NCBI GenBank assembly: GCA_910592205.1 | Contig: CAJVPJ010000685.1 | Span: forward strand, 1 to 19,041 | From: Paraglomus occultum | Lineage: Eukaryota; Glomeromycota; Glomeromycetes; Paraglomerales; Paraglomeraceae | Length of the DNA: 19,041 bases | Direction: 5' to 3' | In this document: piece by piece, positions 9,232-17,892 of the stretch | Layout of the letters: each line of letters opens with the position of its first letter | Position numbering within the stretch: position 1 is the first letter of the stretch | The notes under the pieces: model-generated | Databases searched by the model: none | Told to the model about the DNA's origin: nothing | What the model saw: the letters and a program-made list of their open reading frames with translations, nothing else | Made by a program: the position numbers and the translations under genes

Positions 9232-9536
9232 ATGCCTCGACCAAATAAAAAAAAAGCTGCATATAAACAAGTGTCTCGAGATAAGAGAGGCAAGTTTATT
9301 AAAGAAGACAAACTCAACCTGATGGATACAGAATCAAGCACATTCGAATTAATGGAGACAAGATTGAGTGATGATTCATCAGGTGAAAAACTTTGGGAGA
9401 ACGATGAGGTAAGTGATTGGGGGAGTGATGTTGATTAGCAACAGAACAAGATATTCGGGACAGGCTTTCAAAGAATAGCCTTTGGTTGAAGTGGAGAGCA
9501 GATGCAAGTTTAGAGAGCAGACGAAAAGTGTTATAA
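9232..9536 (+). pseudogene. Transposon-derived N-terminal fragment, frameshifted
   Basis: ATG 9232 opens MPRPNKKKAAYKQ, then SRDKRGKFIKE, then an acidic region (WENDEVSDWGSDVD) ending in TAG 9436-9438. In the next frame, starting within that stop, the reading continues as ATEQDIRDRL, SKNSLWLKWRADAS and LESRRK to TAA 9534-9536. This order (basic MPR.NK..A start, RD..G.FI motif, acidic stretch, D.R.RL...L.WR.....R.R) is what I recognise as the N-terminus of DDE-type transposon proteins abundant in Glomeromycotina genomes. The rest of the transposase is missing. It is probably a dead remnant with a one-base loss near 9436. The transposon family is an inference; only the motif order and the shift are seen directly. 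Confidence 0.6.
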
Positions 9537-9824
9537 TTTTCAAAATAAAGCGAATTTGTATTATTGATTTTAAAGAATTTTATTAGACTAAATGTCATGT
9601 GATTGATAAGTGATCTGCAGAACAAGATTTCGGACTGTTCCGTCCTTGGGTGTCTTGCACCATAGGTATACGATATAAAAGCAAAATAGTCGATAAAATT
9701 AACTTATCCAAAAATTATTCGAATTCGCTTCCTACATTAGAAGTCCTACGCAAACAGGAAAACATCTTCTGATTCGTTAAAACAGGTTCTATCGTAGGTG
9801 TGCCAATAAACGACCCACAAAATC
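9537..9824. other. Spacer
   Basis: No gene, RNA or repeat was recognised here. It may contain further decayed transposon sequence. Confidence 0.35.
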
Positions 9825-10875
9825 AATTGCCTCAAAGAAATGAAACAAATATAGGGACATCCGTAGCCTCGCGGCAGAATTAAAGCTCTATTCATTCTAT
9901 GAGCAATTCCGTTTAATTTGATTAACTCTCAAAATCAAAAGTAAAAACGCCAAAAAAAAAGTCTTTGTTGAACAGTCTCATTTCAATGTCTGTTCCTGCA
10001 ATCGTAAGGGGTAAATGCAGTTCTAGAACGCTATTTTGTAAAGTAGGACAACCAGGCAATGCGGTTGCAAGGGACGAATACTCGATTTATAACCAGGCAT
10101 TGTGATCGAATCTACAAAAACGAGAATTTACATGTTAAAATTGACGATTGATAAAGCTTTTGATAATAAATAACATACTGAAACCATAGACAATATAAAG
10201 TAAATTGCATAATTATTTTTTCAAGCGTTATACAATCCAAAAATAATGTATTTATTTTTAGCTTATGAACAGTAAAACTGGTTTATATCATGTTACAAAG
10301 TTTTATCATTCCCAGATTGGAATATGGCTTACGCCATTGCGTATCACATAGTAAAAATTCATCAGTACTTACAGTGATGCAAGCGACTACCCCGCTTTCC
10401 AGTTAATGAAGAAGAGAAGCAAACGATCAGCAATGCATTCCGACATTCGCTTTAAGAAAGTGCTTTGTTCCGAAAACGTTGTCTTACTGCTTAATATTTA
10501 TGTCGGTTTACTCAGGCTAACAATGGTCTATTTTTTTTCTTTGTCTGCAACGCGACGTATATATATGGTAACACTTTTTCATGTGATAAACAAATCAGTA
10601 TCTACGATTGCACCATTTAAGCTTCATTGATACGCTACCATTTTTGACAACTGAATGTATCGGTCTCGCAAGCTTATTGGAAATCATTATGCATGCCACT
10701 TACTTATTCTGGCGTATTATGAGCTGCTGTAGCACGAGCGTCTTGGCATCTCGCATTTGATGTTACTCAAATGTTGCCGCAAGCTCAAAAAAAAAAAAAA
10801 AAAAAAGCTTGAACACAAAGTTTTGTACGATGATGACCCGAATCGTGATCGTCAAGTCGAGTTACAAATTTAGAT
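9825..10875 (+). repeat. Upstream module 1 (before gene B)
   Basis: This non-coding module shares ordered blocks with 12990-13735 and 14170-15180. The blocks are: CGTAAGGGGT; ACGCTAT near 10030 (ACGCCAT in module 3); ATAACCAGGCATTGTGATCGAA at about 10089; CATGTTAAAATTGAC.ATT; GACAATATAAAGTAA; GCGTTATAC; AGTAAAACTGGT; TATCATGTTACAAAG; GCAACGCG followed by a TATATA-type run; ATAAACAAATC.GT; GCACCATTTAA; and near 10740-10875 GTTACTCAAAT, a poly-A run (10788-10806) and a GTACGAT...GACCGTCAA-type block. The open frame at 10406-10630 lies inside the module and is not conserved, so it is rejected as a gene. The module may carry regulatory sequence duplicated with the genes. Confidence 0.65.
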
Positions 10876-11224
10876 ATTTTGTCAATGTCGCTATTACTCG
10901 CCTAACGATTCATAACATGGCTTACATATCTCCCCTGTTTCATTTGATAGACTACATATATCATTAGCTTGTTATTATAATTTTATTTCTTTACCTACTG
11001 CCATATTCTAATAATAAGCCAAAGATAAAGATATAATATTCCGCGCTTTCTAGTGTGTGCTATCACTGGATCTATTTCCGTACAGTTTGTTATATTTGTA
11101 CTTATAAAGACAGCTGAGAGCGTCTATAAAGGTATAATATTATGGGACTGGTTTACATTAATGTACATAAATAGTAAGTATCGGGATAATTTTACTTCGG
11201 GTTTCATTAATAATTAGCAAACAG
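10876..11224. other. Unique spacer upstream of gene B
   Basis: Between module 1 and the B promoter lies AT-rich sequence with no counterpart before copies A or C. No gene or RNA was recognised. Confidence 0.4.
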
Positions 11225-11232
11225 TATAAAAA
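11225..11232 (+). promoter_or_regulatory. TATA-like box of gene B
   Basis: TATAAAAA followed by CGCCCGAG lies 77 bases before ATG 11302, at nearly the same distance as in A and C. Confidence 0.6.
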
Positions 11233-11301
11233 CGCCCGAGCAGAAGTAACCGTTCACATCATCATTTCTCTAAGCGGCTTATCGTAGTTGCATTAAACGA
11301 T

Positions 11302-12915
11302 ATGCGAGTATTTGTTAGAAAACGCAAAACTGAACCATCATCAGTTCATAGATGTCGTATTTTGTCTGTGTTCTTTGTCCTGATTCTCTTATGTGGATAT
11401 GCCATTTTTCTTATACTTGACGTCCTACATGATACTCCCGTCATAATCACAAATGTGGAAACGGTAGACACAATGCCACTTCCAATGTTAAGTGTCGTAT
11501 GGCCATATAACTTTACTCTACGTTGTAGTTTTACAGAAACTATCAGTAATAAAATTACAAACTCTCCGGAGGCTGAGTGCAGCAACTACATTACATATTC
11601 GACTATAGCTCTGAATAACGGAATTGTAATCTACACAGCAAACTTTACACCCACGCTTGATTTAAAAGTAGTACCCTCTATAACTGACGAAGGAATACAA
11701 AACGTAGTGTTCACTGTATTTATTGCTGATTCGGCTTTCGGCAGTAGCAATTTTATTGAACCCATTGATGTTATGATGGCAGACGCGGGTAAATAATTGT
11801 AATTCTATTAATTAATTGCAATTATCCGTTATTTATCGGGCTAAAAGTTGTCTGTTTTAATTTTTTTTTAAACAAGAAACTATGACAAACAAGAATATTA
11901 TTGATAAAGTCAACAATATTGATCCACAGCTTGTCACATTTTTGAACGTACAATCACTAACTGCAGTTTTTTATCACCAACGAAGTCTGATAATGTATTC
12001 TCGAAGTGTGAGAAAGATAATTAAACCATCTATACTCACTGACTTTGGCATTTTACAAAAAACTATCCCTTTCGGATATCTAACTACAAGATTGAGTAAG
12101 TAACACATAATTTTTTTATATTTGACAGAACTTTTTAAATAATAGTTAACATGTTGATAATTACAGATAGTGGTCCCCTGACGCAGAATGAAAGCCTAAT
12201 AAACCCTAATGGTTTTGGGGGTTTTGTAATCCGACCTAACTTTTTCGTTACAACAGAAGTCACAAAAAGGTAAATGACTGACAAAGTAGCTAGTTTGTAA
12301 CAATACTAAGTGGTAACTAATTTTTGCTATTATCCATAGATCACGCACGGTAAATGTCGATGGTTTATTATATAAAAAGATTGCTTAAAATTTAGTTATG
12401 ATTCTTATCGACTTACCATTTGAGTTATTCTTAAATAGGTTCTTAACGCACTTGGGTTACTCGGTGGTGCATGGGGAGTGGCTATTGGATTTTATGCTAT
12501 TTTATTCGGTATATATTTTATTATTTATTTAACCATTCTCAAAATTATTAATATTTGGATAATAATATTTATAACGTATATTTTTATTCATAATTTGGCA
12601 GGCAGTGATACTCTAAACCCGTGGGGTTGCATCCAATTATACTGCTGTCGAAAAACTCGTACACGACTTCGTGAATCAATTGCAGAAATGCCAATGCAAT
12701 CTTCCAAATTATTGGATGGCTCATCACCATCCTCGTCACCGGACTTATCCACTGCATTGAATACATTACAATGCCGGCTAGACACTATGGACTTGATTCT
12801 CAAGGAATATGTTATTGATCAAACTGATTTGGAAAGCGCAAATAATAATCAAAATTCGAGCATGTGGCCTTGGAGAAACAAACGTAAAAATAACACTGAC
12901 GCTATTTTGCCATAA
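11302..12915 (+). CDS. Predicted two-pass membrane protein, copy B (six exons, 400 aa)
   Basis: Exons are 11302-11788, 11877-12095, 12167-12269, microexon 12340-12349, 12439-12508 and 12602-12915; joined length is 1203 bases, open throughout. The exon limits are supported by alignment with copies A and C and by GT...AG ends. Topology by the positive-inside rule: basic N-tail (RKRKT), helix 1 about 20-42 (ending LDVLHDTP), extracellular domain about 43-270, helix 2 about 274-297 (VLNALGLLGGAWGVAIGFYAILFG), cytosolic tail about 298-400. The ectodomain has a conserved Cys pair (C75, C93), sequons at N70 and N114, the motif NFTPTLDLK, and exon 2 motifs NNIDPQLV and YSRSVRKIIKPS. The tail starts DTLNPWGCIQLYCCRK (possible palmitoylation at Cys-Cys), has a Ser-rich linker, an amphipathic LQCRLDTMDLILKEYV segment, and MWPWRNKRK near the end. 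The molecular function is unknown; it is probably plasma-membrane and may sense or bind an extracellular ligand. Intron 5 has no stop (see findings). Confidence 0.85.
12340..12349 (+). other. 10-base microexon of gene B
   Basis: ATCACGCACG sits between CATAG and GTAAATG. It is needed to pass from exon 3, which ends in phase 2 (AG), to the helix-2 exon, which starts in phase 0. It completes an Arg codon and adds Ser-Arg-Thr. The same ten bases, flanked by TAG and GTAAA, occur in copy C (16301-16310). Confidence 0.85.
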
Positions 12916-12969
12916 ATGTGTCCCGACGAAAGCTCAAATACATTTTGTAATAAGTATTTTTTATTTAGT

Positions 12970-12975
12970 AATAAA
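12970..12975 (+). terminator. Polyadenylation signal AATAAA of gene B
   Basis: AATAAA lies 55 bases after the stop of gene B. The sequence after it (TTTGCTGTTGGTTTT) resembles the 3' region of copy C. Confidence 0.45.
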
Positions 12976-12989
12976 TTTGCTGTTGGTTT

Positions 12990-13735
12990 TGAACGCATTA
13001 CCCTGCAATCAAAAAAAGTCGTAAGGGGTCTACAACGCTATGTTTAAGCGGATAATGCAATTACGAGAAGTGAATGCTCGATTATAACCAGGCATTGTGA
13101 TCGAAATCTACGACGTCAGTCTAACCATCAAATTTCGCATGTTAAAATTGACAATTAATAAAGTTTTTTAATGTCATTTTACTTACAATACGTGGTATAG
13201 CCCAAACAACGGACATATCAAGAATCAATTATGACAATATAAAGTAAGTTACATATTTTAGGCTCTGATTGGAAGCAGAATTATCTCCATCATGCGTTAT
13301 ACATCTAAAACTGATTGCGTTTTCTAATAATAAGAATAGCATATATAGTAAAACTGGTGTAGAAAATTTTTTATCATGTTACAAAGATTTATCGCCACTG
13401 AACGTCTTCAGCCTTCGATTATGGTTACACCGACCGCTTGCTTTGCCACACATAAACAAATCTGTAGTGCTGATCTCTGTACCCGCACCATTTAAAGCTG
13501 CGTTTATGCACTACTTACTCATTCTGACGTTGTACAATTTTCTTATCCCGTTGCTGTATGTAACACAGGCCTCTTGGCAATTTTACTAAAAGTTGACATG
13601 GGGTTTGCAATGTTACTCAAATTTAAGCTCAAAATCTGTTAAAAAAAAAGTTTGGAGACACATGACATTTGTACGATAACCAATTGGTTGACCGTCAACT
13701 CGACTTTAAGGTTAAATTGCCACAAATTTGGTGTT
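12990..13735 (+). repeat. Upstream module 2 (before relic D)
   Basis: This is the second copy of the module found at 9825-10875 and 14170-15180. It has GTCGTAAGGGGTCTACAACGC (13018-13038), ATAACCAGGCATTGTGATCGAA at 13085, CATGTTAAAATTGACAATTAATAAAG, CATGCGTTATACA.TCTAAAA, AGTAAAACTGGTGTAGAA, ATAAACAAATCTGTAGTGCTGAT and finally GTTAAATTGCCACAAATTTGG at 13712, equivalent to 15045 in module 3. It therefore keeps the region out to roughly 200 bases before a start codon, but the promoter and exons 1-5 that should follow are gone. The open frames at 13269-13589 and 13652-13906 are not conserved and are not called. Confidence 0.65.
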
Positions 13736-13744
13736 ATTAAAAAA

Positions 13745-13965
13745 TTACCTAATGCAATCTTCCAAATCATTGGATGGCCATTGTCACCGTCATTATTTAT
13801 TCTTTCAGAATCGAGCATTACGACATCGACTAGACAAACACACTGTGAAATTGCTTCTCAAGGAATATGTGGTCAATCAAACTTATTTAAAAAGTGCAAA
13901 TCATAATCAATACTAGAGCATAGTTATTGAAAAAGTTGACTTGAAGAAACTAAAGGTAAAATGGC
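13745..13965 (+). pseudogene. Relic D: last exon of the membrane-protein family
   Basis: The sequence ATGCAATCTTCCAAATCATTGG (13752 on) matches the Gln-Ser-Ser-Lys part of exon 6 in A and B. It is followed by a distorted Ser/Pro linker, then HRLD...VKLLLKEYVVNQTYLK, the family's tail helix, and a premature TAG at 13914-13916. Beyond this, AGAGCATAG.TTATTGAAAAAGTTGACTTG still matches the MFGKLLPW region of copy A. Nothing of exons 1-5 is present: upstream module 2 is joined almost directly to the middle of exon 6 near 13737-13745. It appears to be a deletion product. Confidence 0.78.
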
Positions 13966-14169
13966 GCCTGTTATTAGCTAAATTATGTTTAAACAATTGT
14001 AATTTACATTTTGTTTATTTACAGTTTTTTCCTGGTAAGCGACCAAAACAACAAATTTACAAAGTGCAACACCGACAACGTAATATGCTAAAAAGAATAC
14101 ACACTACGATGCAAGTAGAGCAAAATAAAAATTAGCAAAACATTACTAAGATAGTAAGATATTTTCACT
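13966..14169. other. Short spacer with unassigned reading frame
   Basis: After a run ending TTTATTTACAG (14023) the plus strand reads FFPGKRPKQQIYKVQHRQ... to a TAG at 14133-14135. The composition is protein-like, but no family, start or partner exon is recognised. It may be an exon remnant of a mobile element or of a copy lost from the array. Confidence 0.25.
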
Positions 14170-15180
14170 CAATTGCCGCAAAGAAAACAAGGCAAGTTTA
14201 TAAACATTGTAAATGAGGAGAGTTTAGACGCTTAATCGTTGAACAGTTTCTTGCATCGGTTTAATTTCTGTTGACTAAATGTTAAAATTTTATTATAAGC
14301 CAAACGTAAGGGGTAAGTTGACCTACAACGCCATTTGTAAGTTAGAACAGCCAAGTAGTGCTGTTCCGAGAGACAGCTACTTAATTTCATAAGCAGGCAT
14401 TGGGATTGGAATCTATCGATATCATAATCAGCATAATTGGCAAATCGTCATCAAATGCAGCATGTAAAAATTAACTAAAACAATATTTTCTGACAACAGG
14501 GTAAATTACATATTTGAGCTCTGGTTTTAAGCAAAATTATCTTTATTATGCGTTATACAGTCTAAAAATATTCTATTTTTAGCTCTTTTTTATAAAACAG
14601 TAAACCGGTATAGAACTGGTATAGAACTGGTATAGAACTGGTATAGAACTTTTTTTATCATGATTCAAGGCTTATCATCACTGATCGTCTGTTAAACAAT
14701 AAAGTTCGAAGACATGATCTTTATCGCCTGACTGTTTCATTTGTTTACACAAATCTAATAATAGCTGGGGGTTTTTTTTCCTTGCCCGCAACGCGGCGGT
14801 ATATAAACAAATCTGTCGTGCTAATTTCTATAATTGTGCCGTTTCAAGCTTTATCATGTACTACTATTTGACAACTAATGTAAAATACTTACGCCATTTC
14901 CTTAATCTGACGTGATACGACTTTTTTATAACGTTGCTGTAGTGCAGACCCCTGGCAGGTGTACTAAATGTTGACAACTCACGTTTGGTTTGCTCAAGAA
15001 GATTTGGATACACAAACTGATCTAGTTGTGATCGACAACCCCGACAGATTAAATTGCCACAAATATGGACGGCTATTATCCAAAATGAAAATCTAGTTGT
15101 ATTATTCATAACACGGACTTTGTTCTCCTGTTCACAGATTAAAACATTGCATCGGGACAATCTCATCTGGGCACATCAGA
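14170..15180 (+). repeat. Upstream module 3 (before gene C)
   Basis: This is the third copy of the module. Blocks in order are TCAATTGCCGCAAAGAAA (module 1: CAATTGCCTCAAAGAAA), GTTGAACAGT, CGTAAGGGGTAAG, CAGGCATTGGGATTGGAATCTA, GTAAATTACATATTT.AGCTCTG, TGCGTTATACAGTCTAAAA, a short tandem repeat at 14607-14650, CCGCAACGCGGCGGTATATAAACAAATCTGTCGTGCT-type blocks, ATTAAATTGCCACAAATATGG (15045) and finally CATCGGGACAATCTCATCTGGGCACATCA (15151 on). The last block also precedes copy A (1870-1898). The minus-strand frame 14864-15166 across it is a chance frame; its start shares codons with the chimeric start of the kinase fragment at 1899. Confidence 0.65.
14607..14650 (+). repeat. 11-base tandem repeat, four perfect units
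   Basis: GGTATAGAACT is repeated four times. Modules 1 and 2 have a single diverged counterpart (AACTGGTTTATA and AACTGGTGTAGAA), so the expansion is specific to module 3. Confidence 0.9.
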
Positions 15181-15192
15181 TTAAGTAAAAAG

Positions 15193-15200
15193 TATAAAAA
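15193..15200 (+). promoter_or_regulatory. TATA-like box of gene C
   Basis: TATAAAAA followed by GCCGGCCAGG lies 67 bases before ATG 15260. The surrounding 30 bases are nearly identical to those before copy A. Confidence 0.62.
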
Positions 15201-15259
15201 GCCGGCCAGGGAGTAATTGTTCCTTTAAACCACTTATTATAGTTACATTAAGTCTCGAT

Positions 15260-16867
15260 ATGCGAATACTTGTTAGGAGACGCAAAACTGAGCCGTTATC
15301 AGTTCATATATGTCGTGTTTTAGCTGTCATCCTCATCTTGATTCTCTTATGTGGATATGCAGTTTTTCTTATACTTGGCGTTCTCCATGATACACCTGTC
15401 ATAACCACAAAGGTGCAAACGTTAAAAGACGGACTGCCCCTTCCAACGTTATGCGTTTACGGTGGCTATAACTTCAATATAAGTTGTACATATACAAAAT
15501 TTGATATTAATGGTACTTACTATCCCGATGATGGATGCAACAAGTTCATTAGCTTTTCGGCTAATGTTGCAGATGGAACCTACAACGCAAACTTTACACC
15601 CACGCTTGATTTAAAAATATTGCCCTTTGAAGACGCTAATGAAGGAATAGTACGCATAGATTTTCTAATAATCATTACTGATTTGAGTTTCAACAGGACT
15701 GACTCCTTTAATGGTATGGTCGTCAAGATGTATGACACAGGTAAATAACTGTTTTATTAATCAGTTTGCAATTATTACTTATTTACCAGGAGCTAAAAGT
15801 TGTTCGCTTTGTCTTTTTTTTTATTTTAACAAGATACGTTGATGAAAATAAACAGCGGAATCATTAACATTGACGAAATCAACAAAATCGATCCAAACCT
15901 TATCACATCTACACTTGGAGTTTTCTACCACCAACAAACTTTTATACGCTATTCTCGTAATATGAAAAAAATAATTAAACCTTCCACACTCGCTGATTTT
16001 GATATTTTCCCGAAAACTATTTCTGTAGGATATCCGAGTTCAAGGTTCTGTAAGTAACGCATAATTTTTCTCAGATATGCGGAACGTTTTTTAATTATAG
16101 CTAACGTATCGATAATTACAGTTGGTATTGGCACTTCGGACAACAACGGCACCCAAATAGACTCTTATACGTTTGGAGCATTTGTGATTGAAGCTGACAA
16201 CCATTCTCTTAGAATAGAAACCGAACAAAGGTAATATCTAACAAATGAGTTTACTGTATATTGTAACAAGCAATGACTAATATTTACTGCACATCCGTAG
16301 ATCACGCACGGTAAACGCGATTATATAAAAACTATTTAAACGTTATATTAGACTAGTCATGTTTCTTATCCACTTACGTATTTGAGGTTTTTTTTTTTCA
16401 AATAGTTTCTCAACGCACTCGGTTTGCTTGGTGGTGCATGGGGCGTGGCTATTGGATGTTATGCTATTTTATTTGGTATGTATTTTATTACTAATTTAGT
16501 CGTTCTTAACTCATTAATTTTCAGATAATTATTTATAACGTGTATTTTATTTGCAAATTTTGCAGGTAGTGATACTCTAAACCCGTGGGGTTGCATACAA
16601 TTGTACTGCTGCCGAAAAACTCGTAAACGATTTCGTGAATCAGTTCCAGAAGTGCAATTTTCTAAATCATTGGATGGTTCGTCGGCACTATCACCGGACA
16701 CATCAACTACATTGTATGCACTACAATGCCGACTAGAAAAAGTGGAATTGCTTCTCAAGGAATATGTTGTCAATGAAGCTTATTTGGAAAGTGTGAATAA
16801 TAATCGAAAGTCGAGCATGTGGCCTTGGAGAAAAAATGGTACCGATGAAAGCTCAAATACAGTGTAA
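15260..16867 (+). CDS. Predicted two-pass membrane protein, copy C (six exons, 395 aa)
   Basis: Exons are 15260-15740, 15834-16049, 16122-16230, microexon 16301-16310, 16406-16475 and 16566-16867; the 1188-base join is open throughout and every intron has GT...AG ends. The architecture equals copy B: basic N-tail (RRRKT), helix 1 about 20-42 (LLCGYAVFLILGVLHDTP), ectodomain with the conserved Cys pair C76/C93, sequons at N73, N84, N111 and N145, NFTPTLDLK, exon 2 motifs KIDPNLIT and YSRNMKKIIKPS, helix 2 about 273-296 (FLNALGLLGGAWGVAIG...), then DTLNPWGCIQLYCCRK, a Ser-rich linker, LQCRLEKVELLLKEYV and MWPWRKNG. Compared with B the segment between the two Cys residues is quite different and carries an extra sequon, while the tail is conserved. 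Exons 2-3 and the 3' flank are closest to pseudogene A. Function is unknown; a cell-surface role is inferred from topology and sequons. Confidence 0.85.
16301..16310 (+). other. 10-base microexon of gene C
   Basis: ATCACGCACG lies between CCGTAG and GTAAAC and is identical to the microexon of gene B. It restores phase between exon 3 (ends AG, phase 2) and the helix-2 exon (phase 0), encoding the end of an Arg codon plus Ser-Arg-Thr. Confidence 0.85.
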
Positions 16868-16889
16868 AAAATTTGCCGGTTAGCAATAA

Positions 16890-17255
16890 TAAGTATTTCT
16901 TACTCAGTAATGATAATACTTTTTGTAAAGAATTAACAACTGGTTTGTAAAAAGTCATGCATACTATATAAGCATAAATTTGCTGTTAGTTGTATATTGC
17001 TTATAGCTGTTTGCGGTTGAGACACAACAAGAATAAACAAGTAGCTAACTATATAGCCACTGAGTTATTACACGTATTGCCCTTTTTCAAATGGTAATGT
17101 TAACAAATTTTATTACAATAATTTTTTTTGTAAAAGATAGCTTTTACTGAAGGTGCTATATACAAATTTTGTACCTTTATTTATATTTTTATTATATACA
17201 CCAATTTTCAAATCATGAAGAAAGAGTGTAGTGACTAATTTAATACAAGTTTGAG
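16890..17255 (+). repeat. 3' flank of gene C, duplicated after copy A
   Basis: This aligns block by block with 3650-4075 after pseudogene A, including TTAGTTGTATATTGCTTATAG, AATAAACAA...AGCTAAC and AGTGTAGTGACTAATTTAATACAAG. Similarity appears to stop near 17255, which may mark the right edge of the A/C duplication unit. Confidence 0.6.
17032..17037 (+). terminator. Polyadenylation signal AATAAA of gene C
   Basis: AATAAA lies 165 bases after the stop, aligned with the one after copy A (3778). Confidence 0.45.
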
Positions 17256-17505
17256 AGGTGGATAATTATATTTGTGATACAAATATATGTGGTTTCCAGA
17301 TACATGATGTACATACTGTTGATGATCCCAGTTTGTTGGTGTAGGAGATTTGTGAGTGATTAGACATGATAAATTGTTTGGAGTAAAAAATACAACATTT
17401 TTTCTGCCTTTTTCCATACCATGTTAGTGTGTTACAGTCGGCGTCAAAATAGGGTTGGGAGAACAATGAATTGCGTAGGTGTGTTCTTCCGGGAGGAAGT
17501 TTTTC

Positions 17506-17570
17506 TCAATTTAGCTCTTGTCGCTGCCCTTACTACAACGATTGCTTTACTTAAGACTGAACTAAATTGA
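17506..17570. repeat. Inverted repeat, 12-base arms
   Basis: TCAATTTAGCTC (17506-17517) and GAACTAAATTGA (17559-17570) are complementary at 11 of 12 positions across a 41-base loop. A small hairpin CTTCC-GGGA-GGAAG lies just upstream. It could be a decayed mobile-element end or chance. Confidence 0.45.
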
Positions 17571-17824
17571 AGGTGACAATAATATTTGTGTGCGCGCTTC
17601 GCTTTCACTCTCTGTACGATGTATTTCTCCTATACTCGTATCTAAATAAAGGTACCTACGATAAATAAACAACAATAATTTATCTACCGCAGAATCGAAG
17701 GGGAAAATTCAATTTAATACTAATTACAAACAAAGGCAAACTTCGATTTAGTGTTTCAACTAGTCGGGAAATGTTATCTAATTATTACAGCAAAGAATTT
17801 AAATTATCGTTCGAGATATCGCAA

Positions 17825-17892
17825 CTACGGGTCGTTACCGATATATTGCGCTGACGACTAACGTTTAAATACAGCTACGGGTCGTTACCGAT
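17825..17892. repeat. 18-base direct repeat pair, 50 bases apart
   Basis: CTACGGGTCGTTACCGAT occurs exactly at 17825-17842 and 17875-17892. It is GC-richer than its surroundings. The pair sits about 100-160 bases before an ATG at 17985, so it could be a pair of protein-binding sites, but the downstream frame is not convincing. Confidence 0.85.

Noticed and set aside
10406-10630. 74-codon plus frame in upstream module 1
   Set aside because: The frame is not open in modules 2 or 3, although the DNA is homologous.
12584-12803. Two minus-strand open frames across the last exon of gene B (and 16459-16773 minus across the last exon of C)
   Set aside because: They are antisense shadows of exon 6; the plus frames are conserved between copies while these are not maintained independently.
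13269-13906. Plus frames of 106 and 84 codons in upstream module 2
   Set aside because: Same reason: not conserved in the homologous modules, and the second runs across the deletion junction into relic D in the wrong frame.
14864-15166. 100-codon minus-strand frame upstream of gene C
   Set aside because: It lies in upstream module 3, has no kinase or other similarity, and only shares its start region with the antisense promoter part of the kinase fragment at 1899.
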